Assembly: GCF_001676025.1 (NCBI RefSeq)
Contig: NZ_LZFW01000004.1
Location: 1 to 64,000 of the forward strand
Source of the DNA: Vibrio sp. UCD-FRSSP16_30
Lineage (GTDB): Bacteria > Pseudomonadota > Gammaproteobacteria > Enterobacterales > Vibrionaceae
Direction: 5' to 3'
Length of the DNA stretch: 64,000 nucleotides
Part shown: positions 30,229-40,848 of the stretch, in pieces
Numbering within the stretch: the stretch's first letter is position 1
Layout: the number at the start of each line of letters is the position of its first letter
Notes under the pieces: generated by a model
Told to the model about the DNA's origin: nothing
What the model saw: only the letters and a program-made list of their open reading frames with translations
The model's database searches: none
Position numbers and translations under genes: made by a program

Positions 30229-31467
30229 ATGAATGATGATAAAGACAAAAACCTTTCTGAAAAACTGTTTACCAAGAACATGCAAGCAAGAGAAACCTCT
30301 GGTTTAACTCAATATATGCCAAGTAGTTTAAGCCAATTAGAGAGCAAGCCTTCCCATTCTTGGTATCGTAACCTTCGTCGTTTGCAGTGGATTTGGCAAG
30401 GTGCCGATCCTATTGAACAAGAGCAAGTCTTAGCGCGTATTTCATCTTCAACAAACTCTCGCACTAACGATCAATGGCTTGATACCGTAATGGGATTTCG
30501 CTCAGGTAACTGGGCTTATGAATGGACCCAAGCGGGGATGGAGCATCAACGCCGAGCATTCGAATTAAAAGGTGAAGAGGCTGCGCTTGCCCTATATAAA
30601 GCCAGTTTGTACTTTAGCATTGCAGCGTATCCGCACATTAAAGGCGACAACTTAGCATCACAGGCGCAAGTGCTTGCCAATAAAGCGTATAACGAAGCAT
30701 CAGAGAAAAGTCAGTATGTATTCAAGCAATTGAATGTACCTTATAAAGGCAAAACGGTTCAGGCTAACCTGCATTTACCTCATACCGAGCGTCCGCTGCC
30801 TGTGGTTATTGTTTGTGCCGGTCTGGATAGTGTTCAAACCGATATGTGGAAGTTGTTTCTTGATTATCTAGCGCCTAATGAGTTTGCGATGCTGACTATT
30901 GATATGCCTTCCATTGGCAAAAGCAGTCACTGGACATTATCGGAAGATTCTAGCTGTTTGCATAAAGCGCTTTTAGATTACTTACCAAAGGTTCCGTTTG
31001 TTGATCACTGGAATGTAGGACTACTAGGGTTTCGCTTTGGTGGCAATGCATTAGTACGTTTGAGCCTTCTTGAAGCCAGTCGAATTAAAGCGTGTGTGAC
31101 CATTGGCGCACCGGTGCATGATATTTTAGCGTCGCCTCAAAAACTTATTAATATGCCGAAGATGTATTTAGACGTTCTGGGGTCTCGATTAGGTAAATTG
31201 CCTATTGATATTCAAAGTCTTGCAGGGCAAATGTCCGCATGGTCTCTAAAAACCCAAGGCCTACTGGCTTCTAGACGAACCAGTGTACCTTTATTAGCGA
31301 TTTCTTTAGATGGTGATCCAGTCGCGCCTCATACCGATAATCAGTTAATCGCAATGTCCAGTAAGATGGGGAAAGCGGTAAAAGTACCATCAAAAAATCT
31401 TACATCAGGCTATCAGCAGTCACTGGATCTTGCGGTGAATTGGCTTATTGAAGAATTAAAATCGTGA
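30229..31467 (+). CDS. frsA: Esterase FrsA (fermentation/respiration switch protein)
   Basis: The 412-residue alpha/beta-hydrolase family protein was first found as a partner of unphosphorylated EIIA-Glc that favours fermentation; in Vibrio vulnificus it was described as a cofactor-independent pyruvate decarboxylase, a claim later disputed. Visible features are the N-terminal helical domain (LSEKLFTKNMQARETS), PVVIVCAGLDSVQTDMWKLF and the GFRFGGNALVRL elbow. In that elbow the usual hydrolase Ser is not in a clean GxSxG. The ATG at 30229 lies just after the gpt terminator and is the sensible start. Confidence 0.92.
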   Translation: MNDDKDKNLSEKLFTKNMQARETSGLTQYMPSSLSQLESKPSHSWYRNLRRLQWIWQGADPIEQEQVLARISSSTNSRTNDQWLDTVMGFRSGNWAYEWTQAGMEHQRRAFELKGEEAALALYKASLYFSIAAYPHIKGDNLASQAQVLANKAYNEASEKSQYVFKQLNVPYKGKTVQANLHLPHTERPLPVVIVCAGLDSVQTDMWKLFLDYLAPNEFAMLTIDMPSIGKSSHWTLSEDSSCLHKALLDYLPKVPFVDHWNVGLLGFRFGGNALVRLSLLEASRIKACVTIGAPVHDILASPQKLINMPKMYLDVLGSRLGKLPIDIQSLAGQMSAWSLKTQGLLASRRTSVPLLAISLDGDPVAPHTDNQLIAMSSKMGKAVKVPSKNLTSGYQQSLDLAVNWLIEELKS

Positions 31468-31571
31468 CAAGTGTATGAAACTAGTGGCACTATGGGTGCG
31501 TTTATGTAGCTGAAGAGTAACAATAAACACCAGTTGTTGTGTTTATAATAAAAATAATACATGGAGTTATT

Positions 31572-31961
31572 ATGCTAGGGAAGCAACCCACTTATCATCG
31601 AATGATTGCTAAGCTTAAAGCAATCGGACCTTATCTGCGTGAGTCTGAGTGTCAGCCGAACTTATTTTTGTTCGACTGTTTATCGGTTTGTGTTGATGAT
31701 AAAAAGTCACCAGAGTGCCGTGAATTTTGGGGCTGGTGGATGGAACTGGAAAAACAAGATGAAGGTTCAATCTGTATCGCGCGTTTTCATCATGGTAAAT
31801 ATAATGCATCTGGGGCATGGATAGATGAAAAACTTCCAGCCACAGCAGAAGCTGAAGTACAGCGCACGCAAACGGTTTTTGAATCAAAAATAAAAGAACA
31901 GCTGAGTAAGCAGTTTGAGTTTGAATTTGAGCTTCACCAAGACTCTGAAGTCGTCGCATAG
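31572..31961 (+). CDS. crl: Sigma factor-binding protein Crl
   Basis: Crl binds sigma-S and helps it associate with core RNA polymerase. The 129-residue product has the family core GPYLRESECQPNLFLFDCLSV and EFWGWWMELEKQ. The ATG at 31572 has GGAG five bases upstream; an upstream in-frame start is unlikely. The position between frsA and proB is the same as in enterobacteria without phoE. A terminator follows. Confidence 0.94.
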   Translation: MLGKQPTYHRMIAKLKAIGPYLRESECQPNLFLFDCLSVCVDDKKSPECREFWGWWMELEKQDEGSICIARFHHGKYNASGAWIDEKLPATAEAEVQRTQTVFESKIKEQLSKQFEFEFELHQDSEVVA

Positions 31962-31977
31962 CGAAAAATAGAAAATC

Positions 31978-32006
31978 AAGGCGCCTTAGGGCGCCTTTTT
32001 GTTTTT
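31978..32006 (+). terminator. Terminator after crl
   Basis: AAGGCGCC pairs with GGCGCCTT (31978-31997) around TTAG, with a long T tract. Confidence 0.9.
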
Positions 32007-32075
32007 TTACTTGTGAAACAGGACTTAGCTTGTTAAAAAAGAGTATTCTTTTTTATTAGTATTAATGAGTAATAA

Positions 32076-33185
32076 ATGCAAGCTAAGACAGTTGTGGTGA
32101 AACTAGGTACTAGCGTACTTACCGGTGGATCTCAGTATCTTAACCGCGCCCATATGGTGGAATTGGTTCGTCAATGTGCGGAGTTGAAAGAGCAAGGTTA
32201 TAACCTTGTATTGGTTTCCTCTGGAGCTATTGCCGCAGGGCGAGAGCAACTAGGACACCCCGAACTTCCCAATTCAATGTCCACCAAACAACTATTAGCC
32301 GCTGTAGGTCAGTCTCATCTTATTCAAGTGTGGGAGTCTTTATTTTCTATCTATAATCTGAAAATAGGGCAGATGCTATTAACTCGAGCGGATCTTGAAG
32401 ACAGAGAGCGATTTCTCAATGCTCGCGACACCATTAATACCTTACTTGAATACCAAATCATCCCCATTGTTAATGAAAACGATGCGGTCGCAACCACGGA
32501 AATAAAAGTTGGTGATAACGATAATCTATCGGCGTTAGTTGGCATTTTATGTGGCGCGGATAAACTACTGCTATTAACCGATCAATCAGGGTTATTTACA
32601 GCTGATCCTAGAAGCAACCCAGACGCTAAGTTGATTCGCGAAGTCACAAGTATTGATGAGTCCTTACGTAAGACTGCCGGTGGAAGTGGTACGACACTTG
32701 GCACCGGTGGCATGGCCACAAAATTGCAAGCTGCCGAGATTGCTACACGCTCTGGTATAGAAGTTATTATTGCCGCGGGTAGCGCAGAAAACGTCATTTT
32801 AGAAAGTGTTTCATCTTCGCCATGTGGCACACGCTTTTTACCGCTGCCAGATTCTTTGGAAAACAGAAAACGTTGGATACTTGCCGGCCCAGCCGCCTCT
32901 GGTGATATTGTGATTGATCAAGGCGCAGTAAATGCCTTGCAAAGTAAAGGCAGCAGCCTTTTAGCGAAAGGCGTAGTGACGGTTAACGGTATCTTTGCTA
33001 GAGGCGAAGTCGCCCGTATTGTGAATCAATCGGGTGTGTTAATTGCTAAGGGCTTAGTTCGATATTCAAGTGAAGATTTAAACCAAATTCAGGGTATGCA
33101 CAGTAAAGCAATTGCTGAGGTTCTAGGGCATGATTATGGCTCAGAAATAATACACCGTGATGATTTGGTCATGATGCAGGATTAA
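32076..33185 (+). CDS. proB: Glutamate 5-kinase
   Basis: ProB phosphorylates glutamate, the first and feedback-controlled step of proline synthesis. The 369-residue product has the amino acid kinase domain ([65 protein letters not shown]) and a C-terminal PUA domain from about residue 280. proA follows after 40 bases, so the two are one operon. Confidence 0.97.
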   Translation: MQAKTVVVKLGTSVLTGGSQYLNRAHMVELVRQCAELKEQGYNLVLVSSGAIAAGREQLGHPELPNSMSTKQLLAAVGQSHLIQVWESLFSIYNLKIGQMLLTRADLEDRERFLNARDTINTLLEYQIIPIVNENDAVATTEIKVGDNDNLSALVGILCGADKLLLLTDQSGLFTADPRSNPDAKLIREVTSIDESLRKTAGGSGTTLGTGGMATKLQAAEIATRSGIEVIIAAGSAENVILESVSSSPCGTRFLPLPDSLENRKRWILAGPAASGDIVIDQGAVNALQSKGSSLLAKGVVTVNGIFARGEVARIVNQSGVLIAKGLVRYSSEDLNQIQGMHSKAIAEVLGHDYGSEIIHRDDLVMMQD

Positions 33186-33225
33186 GGAACAATCCTGTTC
33201 AACAATATTTAAAGAGGATGACATA

Positions 33226-34476
33226 GTGGATCTTATTCAACTAGGCCAACGCGCAAAGCAAGCGTCTTTTACATTAGCGACAACAACGACAGCAACCAAG
33301 AATCAAGCTCTTGCGATTATGGCCGATGAGCTTGAAAAACAATCAAAAACAATTCTTGATGCTAACGCTATTGATATTAAAAATGGCCGTGATGCGGGAA
33401 TGAGTGAGGCGTTATTAGACCGCTTACTGTTAAACGAAGCACGCATAAAAGCCATTGCAGATGATGTGCGTAATGTTATCAAACTTAACGATCCTATCGG
33501 CAGTGAGTTAGATAGCCGAGTATTGGAAAATGGTCTGTCGTTATCTCGTCGCCGTGTACCTTTAGGGGTCGTGGGTGTGATTTATGAAGCAAGACCTAAC
33601 GTGACCATTGATATCGCTTCACTGTGTTTAAAAACCGGTAATGCCAGTATTTTACGTGGCGGAAGAGAAACCTTCTATTCCAACATGGCGCTGGTTAAAG
33701 TGATTCAAACTGCGCTGGAACAAGCGGGATTGCCGGGCGCATCGGTGCAATACATTGATAAGCCCGATCGTGAATTGGTGTCTCAGCTATTAAAGCTCGA
33801 TGAATACGTCGATATGATCATTCCTCGTGGCGGCGCTGGCTTACATAAAATGTGTAAAGAAAATAGCACCATTCCCGTGATCATTGGTGGCTTTGGTATT
33901 TCTCATATCTTTGTTGATGAAAGTGCCGATATAGAGCGTTCATTAACCGTGGTTGAGAACTCTAAAGTGCAGCGTCCATCGGCATGTAACTCGTTAGATA
34001 CGCTATTGGTACACCAAGCGGTAGCTAAAGAATTTCTCGCTAAATTGGCGAATAATCTAAGCGATAAAGTTGAGTTTGTTGCTGACGCCAATGCTGCGCC
34101 ATATTTAGCTGATGCTAATAGCGTGCGAGAAGCCAAAGACGGTGACTTTGATACCGAATGGTTGGCGTTTGTTCTTGGGATCAAAGTGGTCGATGATGTG
34201 GACGCAGCAATTAAACATATGCGCGATCATAATGCCAGTCACTCCGATGCCATCATGACTAATGATTTAAATAATGCTGAACGCTTTATCAATGCGGCAG
34301 GTTCTGCGGCAGTGTATGTGAATGCTTCGACACGCTTTACAGATGGTGCTCAATTTGGCTTGGGCGCAGAGGTGGCAGTATCCACTCAAAAATTACATGC
34401 TCGCGGGCCTATGGGGCTGGAAGAGCTGACTAGCTACAAGTGGGTCGGTAAAGGTAATTACTTACCAAGACCATAG
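33226..34476 (+). CDS. proA: Glutamate-5-semialdehyde dehydrogenase
   Basis: ProA reduces glutamyl phosphate with NADPH to the semialdehyde that cyclises on the way to proline. The 416-residue product has the family signature [10 protein letters not shown], the catalytic Cys in [16 protein letters not shown] (about residue 255), and [23 protein letters not shown] cut across the end. Translation starts at GTG with AGAGGA upstream. A strong terminator follows. Confidence 0.97.
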   Translation: MDLIQLGQRAKQASFTLATTTTATKNQALAIMADELEKQSKTILDANAIDIKNGRDAGMSEALLDRLLLNEARIKAIADDVRNVIKLNDPIGSELDSRVLENGLSLSRRRVPLGVVGVIYEARPNVTIDIASLCLKTGNASILRGGRETFYSNMALVKVIQTALEQAGLPGASVQYIDKPDRELVSQLLKLDEYVDMIIPRGGAGLHKMCKENSTIPVIIGGFGISHIFVDESADIERSLTVVENSKVQRPSACNSLDTLLVHQAVAKEFLAKLANNLSDKVEFVADANAAPYLADANSVREAKDGDFDTEWLAFVLGIKVVDDVDAAIKHMRDHNASHSDAIMTNDLNNAERFINAAGSAAVYVNASTRFTDGAQFGLGAEVAVSTQKLHARGPMGLEELTSYKWVGKGNYLPRP

Positions 34477-34503
34477 TACCTACCATCTTATTATAAAAAC
34501 CTC

Positions 34504-34538
34504 AGGTAGCCTTATCACTGGATAAGGCTACCTTGTTA
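34504..34538 (+). terminator. Terminator after proA
   Basis: A perfect 13-bp stem (34504-34516 with 34521-34533) with a 4-base loop is followed by TTGTT. The remaining gap to nrdR shows no gene. Confidence 0.8.
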
Positions 34539-34734
34539 CACAAAAGTAATAGAGATTTATCACATAGCGTTTTTTTGTTTTATTTCCTTTGCTTAACTAT
34601 CTCGAATCCATTCTATAAATCCGTTACACTGAAAAGTTATAATTACTTTGCCTTGTAAACAGGGAACTTGAACGTTAATTAGGTTCATTACCCTTACAGC
34701 ATAGTCCCCCTTTTTTCATTATTATGGAGCTTGT

Positions 34735-35184
34735 ATGCACTGCCCATTTTGTTCAGAGAATGAGACGAAAGTCATTGACTCTCGATTGGTTGCTGACGGG
34801 CATCAAGTACGCCGTCGCCGCCAATGCCTTGCTTGTAATGAACGTTTCACCACGTTTGAAACAGCAGAGTTAGTGATGCCAAAAGTGATCAAATCTAATG
34901 GAAATCGCGAACCTTTCAACGAAGATAAACTTGCTAATGGTTTGCATCGCGCATTAGAAAAACGCCCTGTAAGTGCGGACGCGGTTGAATTGTCTCTGAG
35001 TGTGATTAGTTCTAAGTTGCGTGCCACCGGTGAACGAGAAGTGTCTAGTGACATGATCGGTAACTTGGTAATGGAGCAACTTAAAGAGTTGGATAAAGTC
35101 GCTTATATTCGTTTCGCGTCAGTTTATCGCAGCTTTGAAGATATTAGAGAGTTTGGCGAAGAGATTGCGAGACTGGAAGATTAG
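34735..35184 (+). CDS. nrdR: Transcriptional repressor NrdR
   Basis: NrdR represses ribonucleotide reductase genes in response to ATP/dATP. The 149-residue product has the N-terminal zinc ribbon ([25 protein letters not shown]) and an ATP-cone domain ([20 protein letters not shown]). It heads the conserved nrdR-ribD cluster. The known NrdR sites would be at nrd genes outside this window. Confidence 0.97.
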   Translation: MHCPFCSENETKVIDSRLVADGHQVRRRRQCLACNERFTTFETAELVMPKVIKSNGNREPFNEDKLANGLHRALEKRPVSADAVELSLSVISSKLRATGEREVSSDMIGNLVMEQLKELDKVAYIRFASVYRSFEDIREFGEEIARLED

Positions 35185-35235
35185 TGTTTTGGTTATGTTT
35201 TTAAATATAGTGCCGTCTTCTCAAGAGTTATCTAA

Positions 35236-36333
35236 ATGAGTTTTTCTTTGTTTGACCATCAAATGATGGCAAAAGCGATTAAATTAGCCGAAAAGGGACG
35301 TTTTACAACGCACCCCAATCCCAACGTTGGTTGTGTGATTACACAAGGTGAAAGCGTTGTCGGTCATGGCTATCATATTCGTGCGGGTGGTCCTCATGCC
35401 GAAGTGCACGCCTTGAGAATGGCCGCTGAAAAATCTGTCGGTGCTACCGCCTATGTCACTTTAGAACCCTGCTCGCATTATGGTCGAACGCCACCCTGTG
35501 CCGAGGGACTGATTAAAGCGGGTGTGTCTCGCGTTATCTGCGCTATGCAAGATCCTAATCCTCAAGTATCCGGTAACGGTATTGCTATGCTTAGAGAAGC
35601 AGGTATTGAGGTTCAAGTTGGATTATTAGAATCAGAAGCTGAGCGTATCAATCGTCCGTTTTTAAAGAAAATGCGCACCGGTCTGCCTTGGGTTCAGCTA
35701 AAAATGGCAGCCAGTCTTGATGGAAAAACAGCCCTGAGTAATGGCAAAAGCCAATGGATTACCAGTGGTCAAGCTAGAGCGGATGTACAGCTTTATCGCG
35801 CTCAAGCGGGAGCGATTTTATCCACCTCTAAAACGATGATTGATGATAATGCTTCACTCAATGTGCGCTTTGAAGAGCTCTCAGACGAGACGCAGGCTTT
35901 ATATCCTGAAGGTGAAGTGAGACAACCCGTACGAGTTATCTTAGATCGTCAAAGAAATCTTACTCAAGATCTGCGCTTATTTAACACCTCCGGAGAGGTG
36001 TTGGTGATGCCTGAGCAACAGGCTCAGAGTGCAAGTTCAAAAAATAGTGGTGTGGATTTAGCTGAACTACTTGTAAATCTAGCATCACAACACAATATCA
36101 ATCACATCTGGGTTGAAGCAGGGGCGACCCTGGCTGCAAGCTTTATTGAGCAACAACTTGTCGATGAGCTTATTGTTTATTTAGCGCCAAAGATTATGGG
36201 GACCGATGGTCGAGGCTTGGTCAATTTATTAGGATTGACCGATATGCAACAAGCTGTTGAGTTGCAGATAGAGCAACTCACCCAAGTAGGGCCAGACATT
36301 AAGCTGGTTGCTACCTTTAAATCATTACAATAG
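35236..36333 (+). CDS. ribD: Bifunctional riboflavin deaminase/reductase RibD
   Basis: RibD carries out the deamination and side-chain reduction that follow GTP cyclohydrolase II in riboflavin synthesis. The 365-residue product has an N-terminal zinc deaminase domain (PHAEVHALRMA; VTLEPCSHYGRTPPC) and a C-terminal reductase domain from about residue 150 (LPWVQLKMAASLDGKTA). It is the first of the rib genes here, and ribE follows 13 bases later. Confidence 0.97.
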   Translation: MSFSLFDHQMMAKAIKLAEKGRFTTHPNPNVGCVITQGESVVGHGYHIRAGGPHAEVHALRMAAEKSVGATAYVTLEPCSHYGRTPPCAEGLIKAGVSRVICAMQDPNPQVSGNGIAMLREAGIEVQVGLLESEAERINRPFLKKMRTGLPWVQLKMAASLDGKTALSNGKSQWITSGQARADVQLYRAQAGAILSTSKTMIDDNASLNVRFEELSDETQALYPEGEVRQPVRVILDRQRNLTQDLRLFNTSGEVLVMPEQQAQSASSKNSGVDLAELLVNLASQHNINHIWVEAGATLAASFIEQQLVDELIVYLAPKIMGTDGRGLVNLLGLTDMQQAVELQIEQLTQVGPDIKLVATFKSLQ

Positions 36334-36346
36334 AACAGGATTAACT

Positions 36347-37003
36347 ATGTTTACCGGTATCGTTGAAGCCGTTGGCACCCTAGCTAACATCACCAATCAA
36401 GGTGAAGATATTTCTATTACAGTAGAAACTGGGCTTCTAGATATGTCAGATGTTAAATTGGGCGACAGTATTGCAACCAATGGCATCTGCCTAACAGTAG
36501 TCCGCTTTGATCAGCGCTCATTTACCGCTGACTTATCGGTAGAAACGCTGACTGCAACTGGCTTTGCTCAGTATCAAGTTGGCGATAGAGTTAATCTTGA
36601 AAAAGCGATGCTTCCGACCACTCGTTTTGGTGGGCATATCGTTTCTGGACACGTCGATGGCGTTGGAACAATCATAGAAAGAATCCCTGTCGGTCGCGCG
36701 GTTGAATACTGGGTTGAACTGCCGAGTGAATTAGAGCGTTATGTGGCGCAAAAGGGCTCAATTACGGTGGATGGCATTAGCCTAACTGTTAATGATTTGC
36801 GTAAAAATGGTTTTAAATTAACCATTGTGCCTCATACCGCGCAACAGACCATTATTGATGAATTTGTCGTAGGAAGAAAAGTAAACCTAGAGGTTGATGT
36901 ACTGGCTCGCTATATGGAGCGATTGCTCGGTGTAGGATCAGAACAATCTCAGGAGTCTTCCTCGATGACTATGGAATTTTTACAACAAAACGGCTTTGCA
37001 TAG
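36347..37003 (+). CDS. ribE: Riboflavin synthase alpha subunit
   Basis: The enzyme dismutates two lumazine molecules to riboflavin. The 218-residue product consists of two similar lumazine-binding repeats; the N-terminus MFTGIVEAVG is the family signature, and GHIVSGHVDGVG begins the second repeat. The ATG at 36347 has AGGA upstream. The same enzyme is called ribC in E. coli nomenclature. Confidence 0.96.
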   Translation: MFTGIVEAVGTLANITNQGEDISITVETGLLDMSDVKLGDSIATNGICLTVVRFDQRSFTADLSVETLTATGFAQYQVGDRVNLEKAMLPTTRFGGHIVSGHVDGVGTIIERIPVGRAVEYWVELPSELERYVAQKGSITVDGISLTVNDLRKNGFKLTIVPHTAQQTIIDEFVVGRKVNLEVDVLARYMERLLGVGSEQSQESSSMTMEFLQQNGFA

Positions 37004-37062
37004 GCGTTATTTAACGCGTGTGACAAACACTTAACTAGGATATAAAAACTAGGAATTAAAAT

Positions 37063-38172
37063 ATGCCTATCAGCTCACCACAAGAAATTATTGAAGATAT
37101 TCGCTTAGGTAAGATGGTTATCCTGATGGATGATGAGGATCGTGAGAACGAAGGCGACCTTATCATGGCGGCGGAGCACATTACTCCTGAAGCTATTAAC
37201 TTTATGGCGACCTATGGACGCGGCCTTATTTGTCTAACCATGACTCAAGAGCGTTGTGCTCGTCTAGGTTTGCCACCTATGGTTCAAGATAATAACGCTC
37301 AATATTCAACAGCGTTTACTGTCTCTATAGAGGCTGCGGTAGGCGTAACAACCGGGATTTCTGCAGCGGATCGCGCAGTCACAGTTCAAGCAGCTGTTGC
37401 CGCTGATGCAAAGGCGGTTGATCTGGTTCAGCCGGGTCATATTTTCCCTCTTTCAGCGCAAGATGGCGGCGTATTAACACGCGCAGGACACACTGAAGCA
37501 GGCTGTGATTTAGCTCGTCTTGCCGGTTGTGAACCAGCATCTGTTATCGTAGAAATCTTGAAAGACGATGGCGAAATGGCTCGCCGTCCAGATTTAGAAA
37601 TTTTTGCTGAAAAACACGGCGTTAAGCTAGGCACAATTGCTGACCTAATTGAGTACCGTAACAACACGGAAACGACCATTGAGCGCGTTGCTGAATGTAA
37701 ATTACCAACAGAGTTTGGTGATTTCGATATGGTGACTTACCGCGATACTATCGACAATCAAATTCACTACGCTTTGCGTAAAGGTGAAGTGTCGGAAGAG
37801 GCGTGTTTGGTGCGTGTACACCTGCAAGATACTTTTACTGATCTACTGCGCTCAAACCGCAACTCGGATCGTAGCTGGTCTTTAGATACTGCAATGCAAC
37901 GCATTGGTGATGAAGGCGGTGTGCTAGTGGTGCTGGGTAACGAAGAAACCAGCGAACAACTGATTCACAAGCTAAAAGCATTTGAACAGCAAGATAAAGG
38001 CGAAGCGCCAACCATGGCGAAAAAGCAGGGTACCTCACGCCGCGTTGGTGTCGGTTCTCAGATTCTTGCTGATATGGGCGTGAGCAAAATGAAGCTGATG
38101 TCATCAAGCAATAAGCGTTATCACTCACTGTCAGGCTTTGGTCTAGACGTTGTTGAGTACGTGTGCGAATAA
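37063..38172 (+). CDS. ribBA: DHBP synthase with degenerate C-terminal domain (RibBA/RibBX)
   Basis: Residues 1-200 are 3,4-dihydroxy-2-butanone 4-phosphate synthase, which makes the four-carbon unit of riboflavin ([20 protein letters not shown] and [14 protein letters not shown] are conserved). Residues about 205-369 align with GTP cyclohydrolase II, but the zinc-binding cysteines of that enzyme (normally C-x10-C-x-C after VRVHSE) are absent: the corresponding stretch reads [15 protein letters not shown]. The second activity is therefore probably lost, and a separate RibA is expected elsewhere. This matches the RibBX type described in proteobacteria. The symbol ribBA is by convention only. 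Confidence 0.92.
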   Translation: MPISSPQEIIEDIRLGKMVILMDDEDRENEGDLIMAAEHITPEAINFMATYGRGLICLTMTQERCARLGLPPMVQDNNAQYSTAFTVSIEAAVGVTTGISAADRAVTVQAAVAADAKAVDLVQPGHIFPLSAQDGGVLTRAGHTEAGCDLARLAGCEPASVIVEILKDDGEMARRPDLEIFAEKHGVKLGTIADLIEYRNNTETTIERVAECKLPTEFGDFDMVTYRDTIDNQIHYALRKGEVSEEACLVRVHLQDTFTDLLRSNRNSDRSWSLDTAMQRIGDEGGVLVVLGNEETSEQLIHKLKAFEQQDKGEAPTMAKKQGTSRRVGVGSQILADMGVSKMKLMSSSNKRYHSLSGFGLDVVEYVCE

Positions 38173-38185
38173 CAATTAATTTTTG

Positions 38186-38213
38186 ACGGGTTGTTATTTC
38201 AACCCGTTTATTC
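38186..38213 (+). terminator. Terminator after ribBA
   Basis: ACGGGTTG pairs with CAACCCGT (38186-38207), followed by a short T-rich stretch. ribH may therefore have its own promoter. Confidence 0.65.
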
Positions 38214-38311
38214 AATAACTAGAGAATTAGCTGAAATGAGATTAGATCCTAGTCACACTATTGTGCTAGAATCCGGCGATTCTCATTCATAAGATAGTTG
38301 AAGGAAAACTT

Positions 38312-38782
38312 ATGAACGTCATCGAAGGTGGATTTGCAGCACCTAATGCTAAAATTGCTATTGTAATTTCGCGTTTCAATAGCTTTATCAACGAAAGCTT
38401 GCTGTCTGGTGCTATCGATACCTTAAAGCGCCATGGACAGGTTGCCGAAGAAAATATCACAGTAGTACGTTGCCCTGGTGCGGTAGAATTACCTCTAGTG
38501 GCTCAACGTGTTGCTCGTACTGAAAAATACGATTCAATCGTGGCTTTAGGTAGTGTTATTCGTGGTGGAACACCACACTTCGACTATGTTTGTAGTGAGT
38601 GTAATAAAGGTCTTGCACAAGTGTCTCTGGAGCATAGTCTGCCAGTTGCGTTTGGTGTATTGACTGTTGATACCATAGATCAAGCTATCGAGCGTGCCGG
38701 AACCAAGGCTGGTAACAAAGGTGCAGAGGCAGCACTCAGCGCGCTTGAAATGATCAACGTTCTTTCTGAAATCGATTCCTAA
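38312..38782 (+). CDS. ribH: 6,7-dimethyl-8-ribityllumazine synthase
   Basis: RibH joins the products of RibD and RibB to form lumazine and assembles as an icosahedral or pentameric shell. The 156-residue product has the conserved [30 protein letters not shown] and [20 protein letters not shown] precedes the ATG. Its TAA overlaps the nusB ATG by one base. Confidence 0.97.
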   Translation: MNVIEGGFAAPNAKIAIVISRFNSFINESLLSGAIDTLKRHGQVAEENITVVRCPGAVELPLVAQRVARTEKYDSIVALGSVIRGGTPHFDYVCSECNKGLAQVSLEHSLPVAFGVLTVDTIDQAIERAGTKAGNKGAEAALSALEMINVLSEIDS

Positions 38783-39255
38783 TGGGGGCCAGTGTGAAAC
38801 CAGCCGCACGTCGTAATGCACGTCAATTTGCTCTACAAGCTATATATTCTTGGCAGATCACTAAAGAGAATATCGCTACTGTAGAAGAACAGTTTTTGTC
38901 CGCTGGAAAGTACGGGGAAGAAGAAACCCAAGCTGATGAGCCAGCGCTGAACGAACAAGAAACAGATGTCGCATACTTCCGTGATCTGTTGACTGGTGTT
39001 GCACTGTCTCACCAAGAGCTCGACAGCAAGCTACGTCCATTCCTTTCTCGTCCTATGCAGGACTTGGATATGATGGAGCTAGCGCTTCTTCGTCTTGCTA
39101 TTTATGAGATGACTCGTCGTGAAGACGTACCTCATAAAGTTGTGATTAACGAAGCGATTGAATTAGCGAAAGTATTTGCTGCAGAAGACAGCTATAAGTT
39201 CGTTAATGGTGTGCTTGATAAAGCCGCGCCATCACTTCGTAAAAACAAAAAATAA
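38782..39255 (+). CDS. nusB: Transcription antitermination factor NusB
   Basis: NusB binds the boxA element with S10 (NusE) in rRNA antitermination complexes. The 157-residue product has the family helices [33 protein letters not shown] and [20 protein letters not shown]. The ATG overlaps the ribH stop codon (TAATG). A GTG four codons later is a second possible start. A terminator follows directly. Confidence 0.97.
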   Translation: MGASVKPAARRNARQFALQAIYSWQITKENIATVEEQFLSAGKYGEEETQADEPALNEQETDVAYFRDLLTGVALSHQELDSKLRPFLSRPMQDLDMMELALLRLAIYEMTRREDVPHKVVINEAIELAKVFAAEDSYKFVNGVLDKAAPSLRKNKK

Positions 39256-39286
39256 TCAAACCAGATTATTGAAGTAATAACGTTAT

Positions 39287-39313
39287 AAAGGTCAGCTTCT
39301 GCTGGCCTTTTTT
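39287..39313 (+). terminator. Terminator after nusB
   Basis: AAAGGTCAGC pairs with GCTGGCCTTT (39287-39310), followed by T residues. This argues against a thiL start at 39316, which would lie at its edge. Confidence 0.85.
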
Positions 39314-39342
39314 GTATGTATCCAACCCTAAATGGAGTCATT

Positions 39343-40311
39343 GTGGCCGGAGAATTTGAGTTAATCAGTAAGTACTTTGCTAATCAGAAGGTAAAGCGGG
39401 ACGATGTTGAGCTTTCTGTTGGTGATGATTGCGCTCTTTTAAGCGCGCCTCATGGCTGTTTCGTGGCGGTCAGTACAGATTCATTGGTTGCCGGTACTCA
39501 TTTTCTTATCGATGCAGACCCAAAGTGGGTAGGGCACAAAGCATTAGCCTCTAATATTAGTGATTTAGCGGCGATGGGCGCTGAACCTGCATGGGTGTCG
39601 ATGGCTATTTCATTGCCTAAACCAGACGAAAAATGGCTAAAGCAGTTTTGTGATGGTTTTTTCCCGCTAGCGGATGCGCATAATCTGCAACTGATTGGTG
39701 GAGACACAACACGAGGCCCTTTAAGCATTACCTTGACCGTTCATGGCTTTATTCCAAAAGGAGAGGCACTGCTTCGCTCTGGAGCGAATGTAGGGGATAA
39801 AATATTCGTGAGTGGTCAGCTAGGTGATAGCCATGCCGGGCTTGAGGTAATTCTTGAACAAGATAAACGCCTTCTTGCGCACGCCACTACCCTAGAAGAG
39901 CGTCATTACTGCGCTGCCTCTAGAGTGGCATTAGGTATGATGCTGCGAGGTAAAGCCAGCAGTTGCATTGATATTTCTGATGGCTTGGTTTCTGATATTC
40001 AGCATATTATGAATCGCTCTAAAGTAGGGGCTAAGCTGAATATAGATAAGCTTCCGGTTTCTAAAGAGCTTATCGAATATTGCTTAGACAAAGAGATCGC
40101 TCAGCAGTATGCACTTAAAAGTGGTGAAGAATACGAGCTTTGTTTTACGCTTCCTCAACATCTGGTAGAGTCGGTGCAACAATGCGCGACCGAGCTTGAG
40201 ATTGAAATCACTGAGGTGGGAGAGATCATCGAAGCTGAAACTTTGCAGTTATTGCGCAATAATCAAATAATTGAAAAAGACGTAGCGGGCTTTGACCATT
40301 TCCGCTGTTAA
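39343..40311 (+). CDS. thiL: Thiamine-monophosphate kinase
   Basis: ThiL phosphorylates thiamine monophosphate to the active cofactor TPP. The 322-residue product has the AIR-synthase-like domains with VGDDCALLS, ALASNISDLAAMGAEP and LIGGDTTRGPLSITLTVHG. The GTG at 39343 has GGAG five bases upstream and gives MAGEFELISKYF, the family N-terminus. pgpA follows 23 bases later. Confidence 0.95.
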   Translation: MAGEFELISKYFANQKVKRDDVELSVGDDCALLSAPHGCFVAVSTDSLVAGTHFLIDADPKWVGHKALASNISDLAAMGAEPAWVSMAISLPKPDEKWLKQFCDGFFPLADAHNLQLIGGDTTRGPLSITLTVHGFIPKGEALLRSGANVGDKIFVSGQLGDSHAGLEVILEQDKRLLAHATTLEERHYCAASRVALGMMLRGKASSCIDISDGLVSDIQHIMNRSKVGAKLNIDKLPVSKELIEYCLDKEIAQQYALKSGEEYELCFTLPQHLVESVQQCATELEIEITEVGEIIEAETLQLLRNNQIIEKDVAGFDHFRC

Positions 40312-40334
40312 TTAATAACGACTTAGAGACACTC

Positions 40335-40838
40335 ATGAGCAATCCCCTTGATAAGATTTCGTTAGATAACCCTTGGCACTTATTTGCTACTGGATTCGGT
40401 AGTGGCCTATCGCCAATTATTCCTGGCACTATGGGTACATTAGCTTCTATTCCACTGTATTTAGCCTTAGTTCAATTACCACTTGCCGCTTATTCAGTGG
40501 TAGTGTTATTGAGCTGTATCATTGGTATAAAAATATGTAGCGTGGCATCTAAAGACATGGGAGTGCACGATCACGGATCTATCGTGTGGGATGAATTTGC
40601 CGGTTTTTGGATCACTATGCTGGTGGTACCAATATTTAATATCCCGGCCAATGATTGGCATTGGTTGCTTGCAGGTTTTGTTCTATTTCGTTTCTTTGAC
40701 ATGGTAAAACCATGGCCAATTAGCTACTTAGATAAGCAAGTGCATGGCGGTCTAGGCATTATGATCGATGATATTGTTGCGGGTGTAATGGCGGGTATAA
40801 GCTTAGCGGTACTTGGCGCAGTATTAGGTTGGTATTAG
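40335..40838 (+). CDS. pgpA: Phosphatidylglycerophosphatase A
   Basis: PgpA removes phosphate from phosphatidylglycerophosphate in the inner membrane, giving phosphatidylglycerol. The 167-residue product has the family motif FGSGLSPIIPGTMGTLASIP, the acidic site VWDEFAGFWITM, and about four membrane spans. It ends the nrdR-to-pgpA cluster and converges on dxs across a palindromic repeat. Confidence 0.95.
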   Translation: MSNPLDKISLDNPWHLFATGFGSGLSPIIPGTMGTLASIPLYLALVQLPLAAYSVVVLLSCIIGIKICSVASKDMGVHDHGSIVWDEFAGFWITMLVVPIFNIPANDWHWLLAGFVLFRFFDMVKPWPISYLDKQVHGGLGIMIDDIVAGVMAGISLAVLGAVLGWY

Positions 40839-40848
40839 AAAGAGAAAG

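Noticed and set aside
37004..37062. Possible FMN riboswitch before ribBA
   Set aside because: The gap is only 59 bases, too short for an FMN aptamer, and no RFN-like pattern is seen before ribD or ribH either.
39256..39342. Possible TPP riboswitch before thiL
   Set aside because: The gap contains only the nusB terminator and a ribosome binding site.
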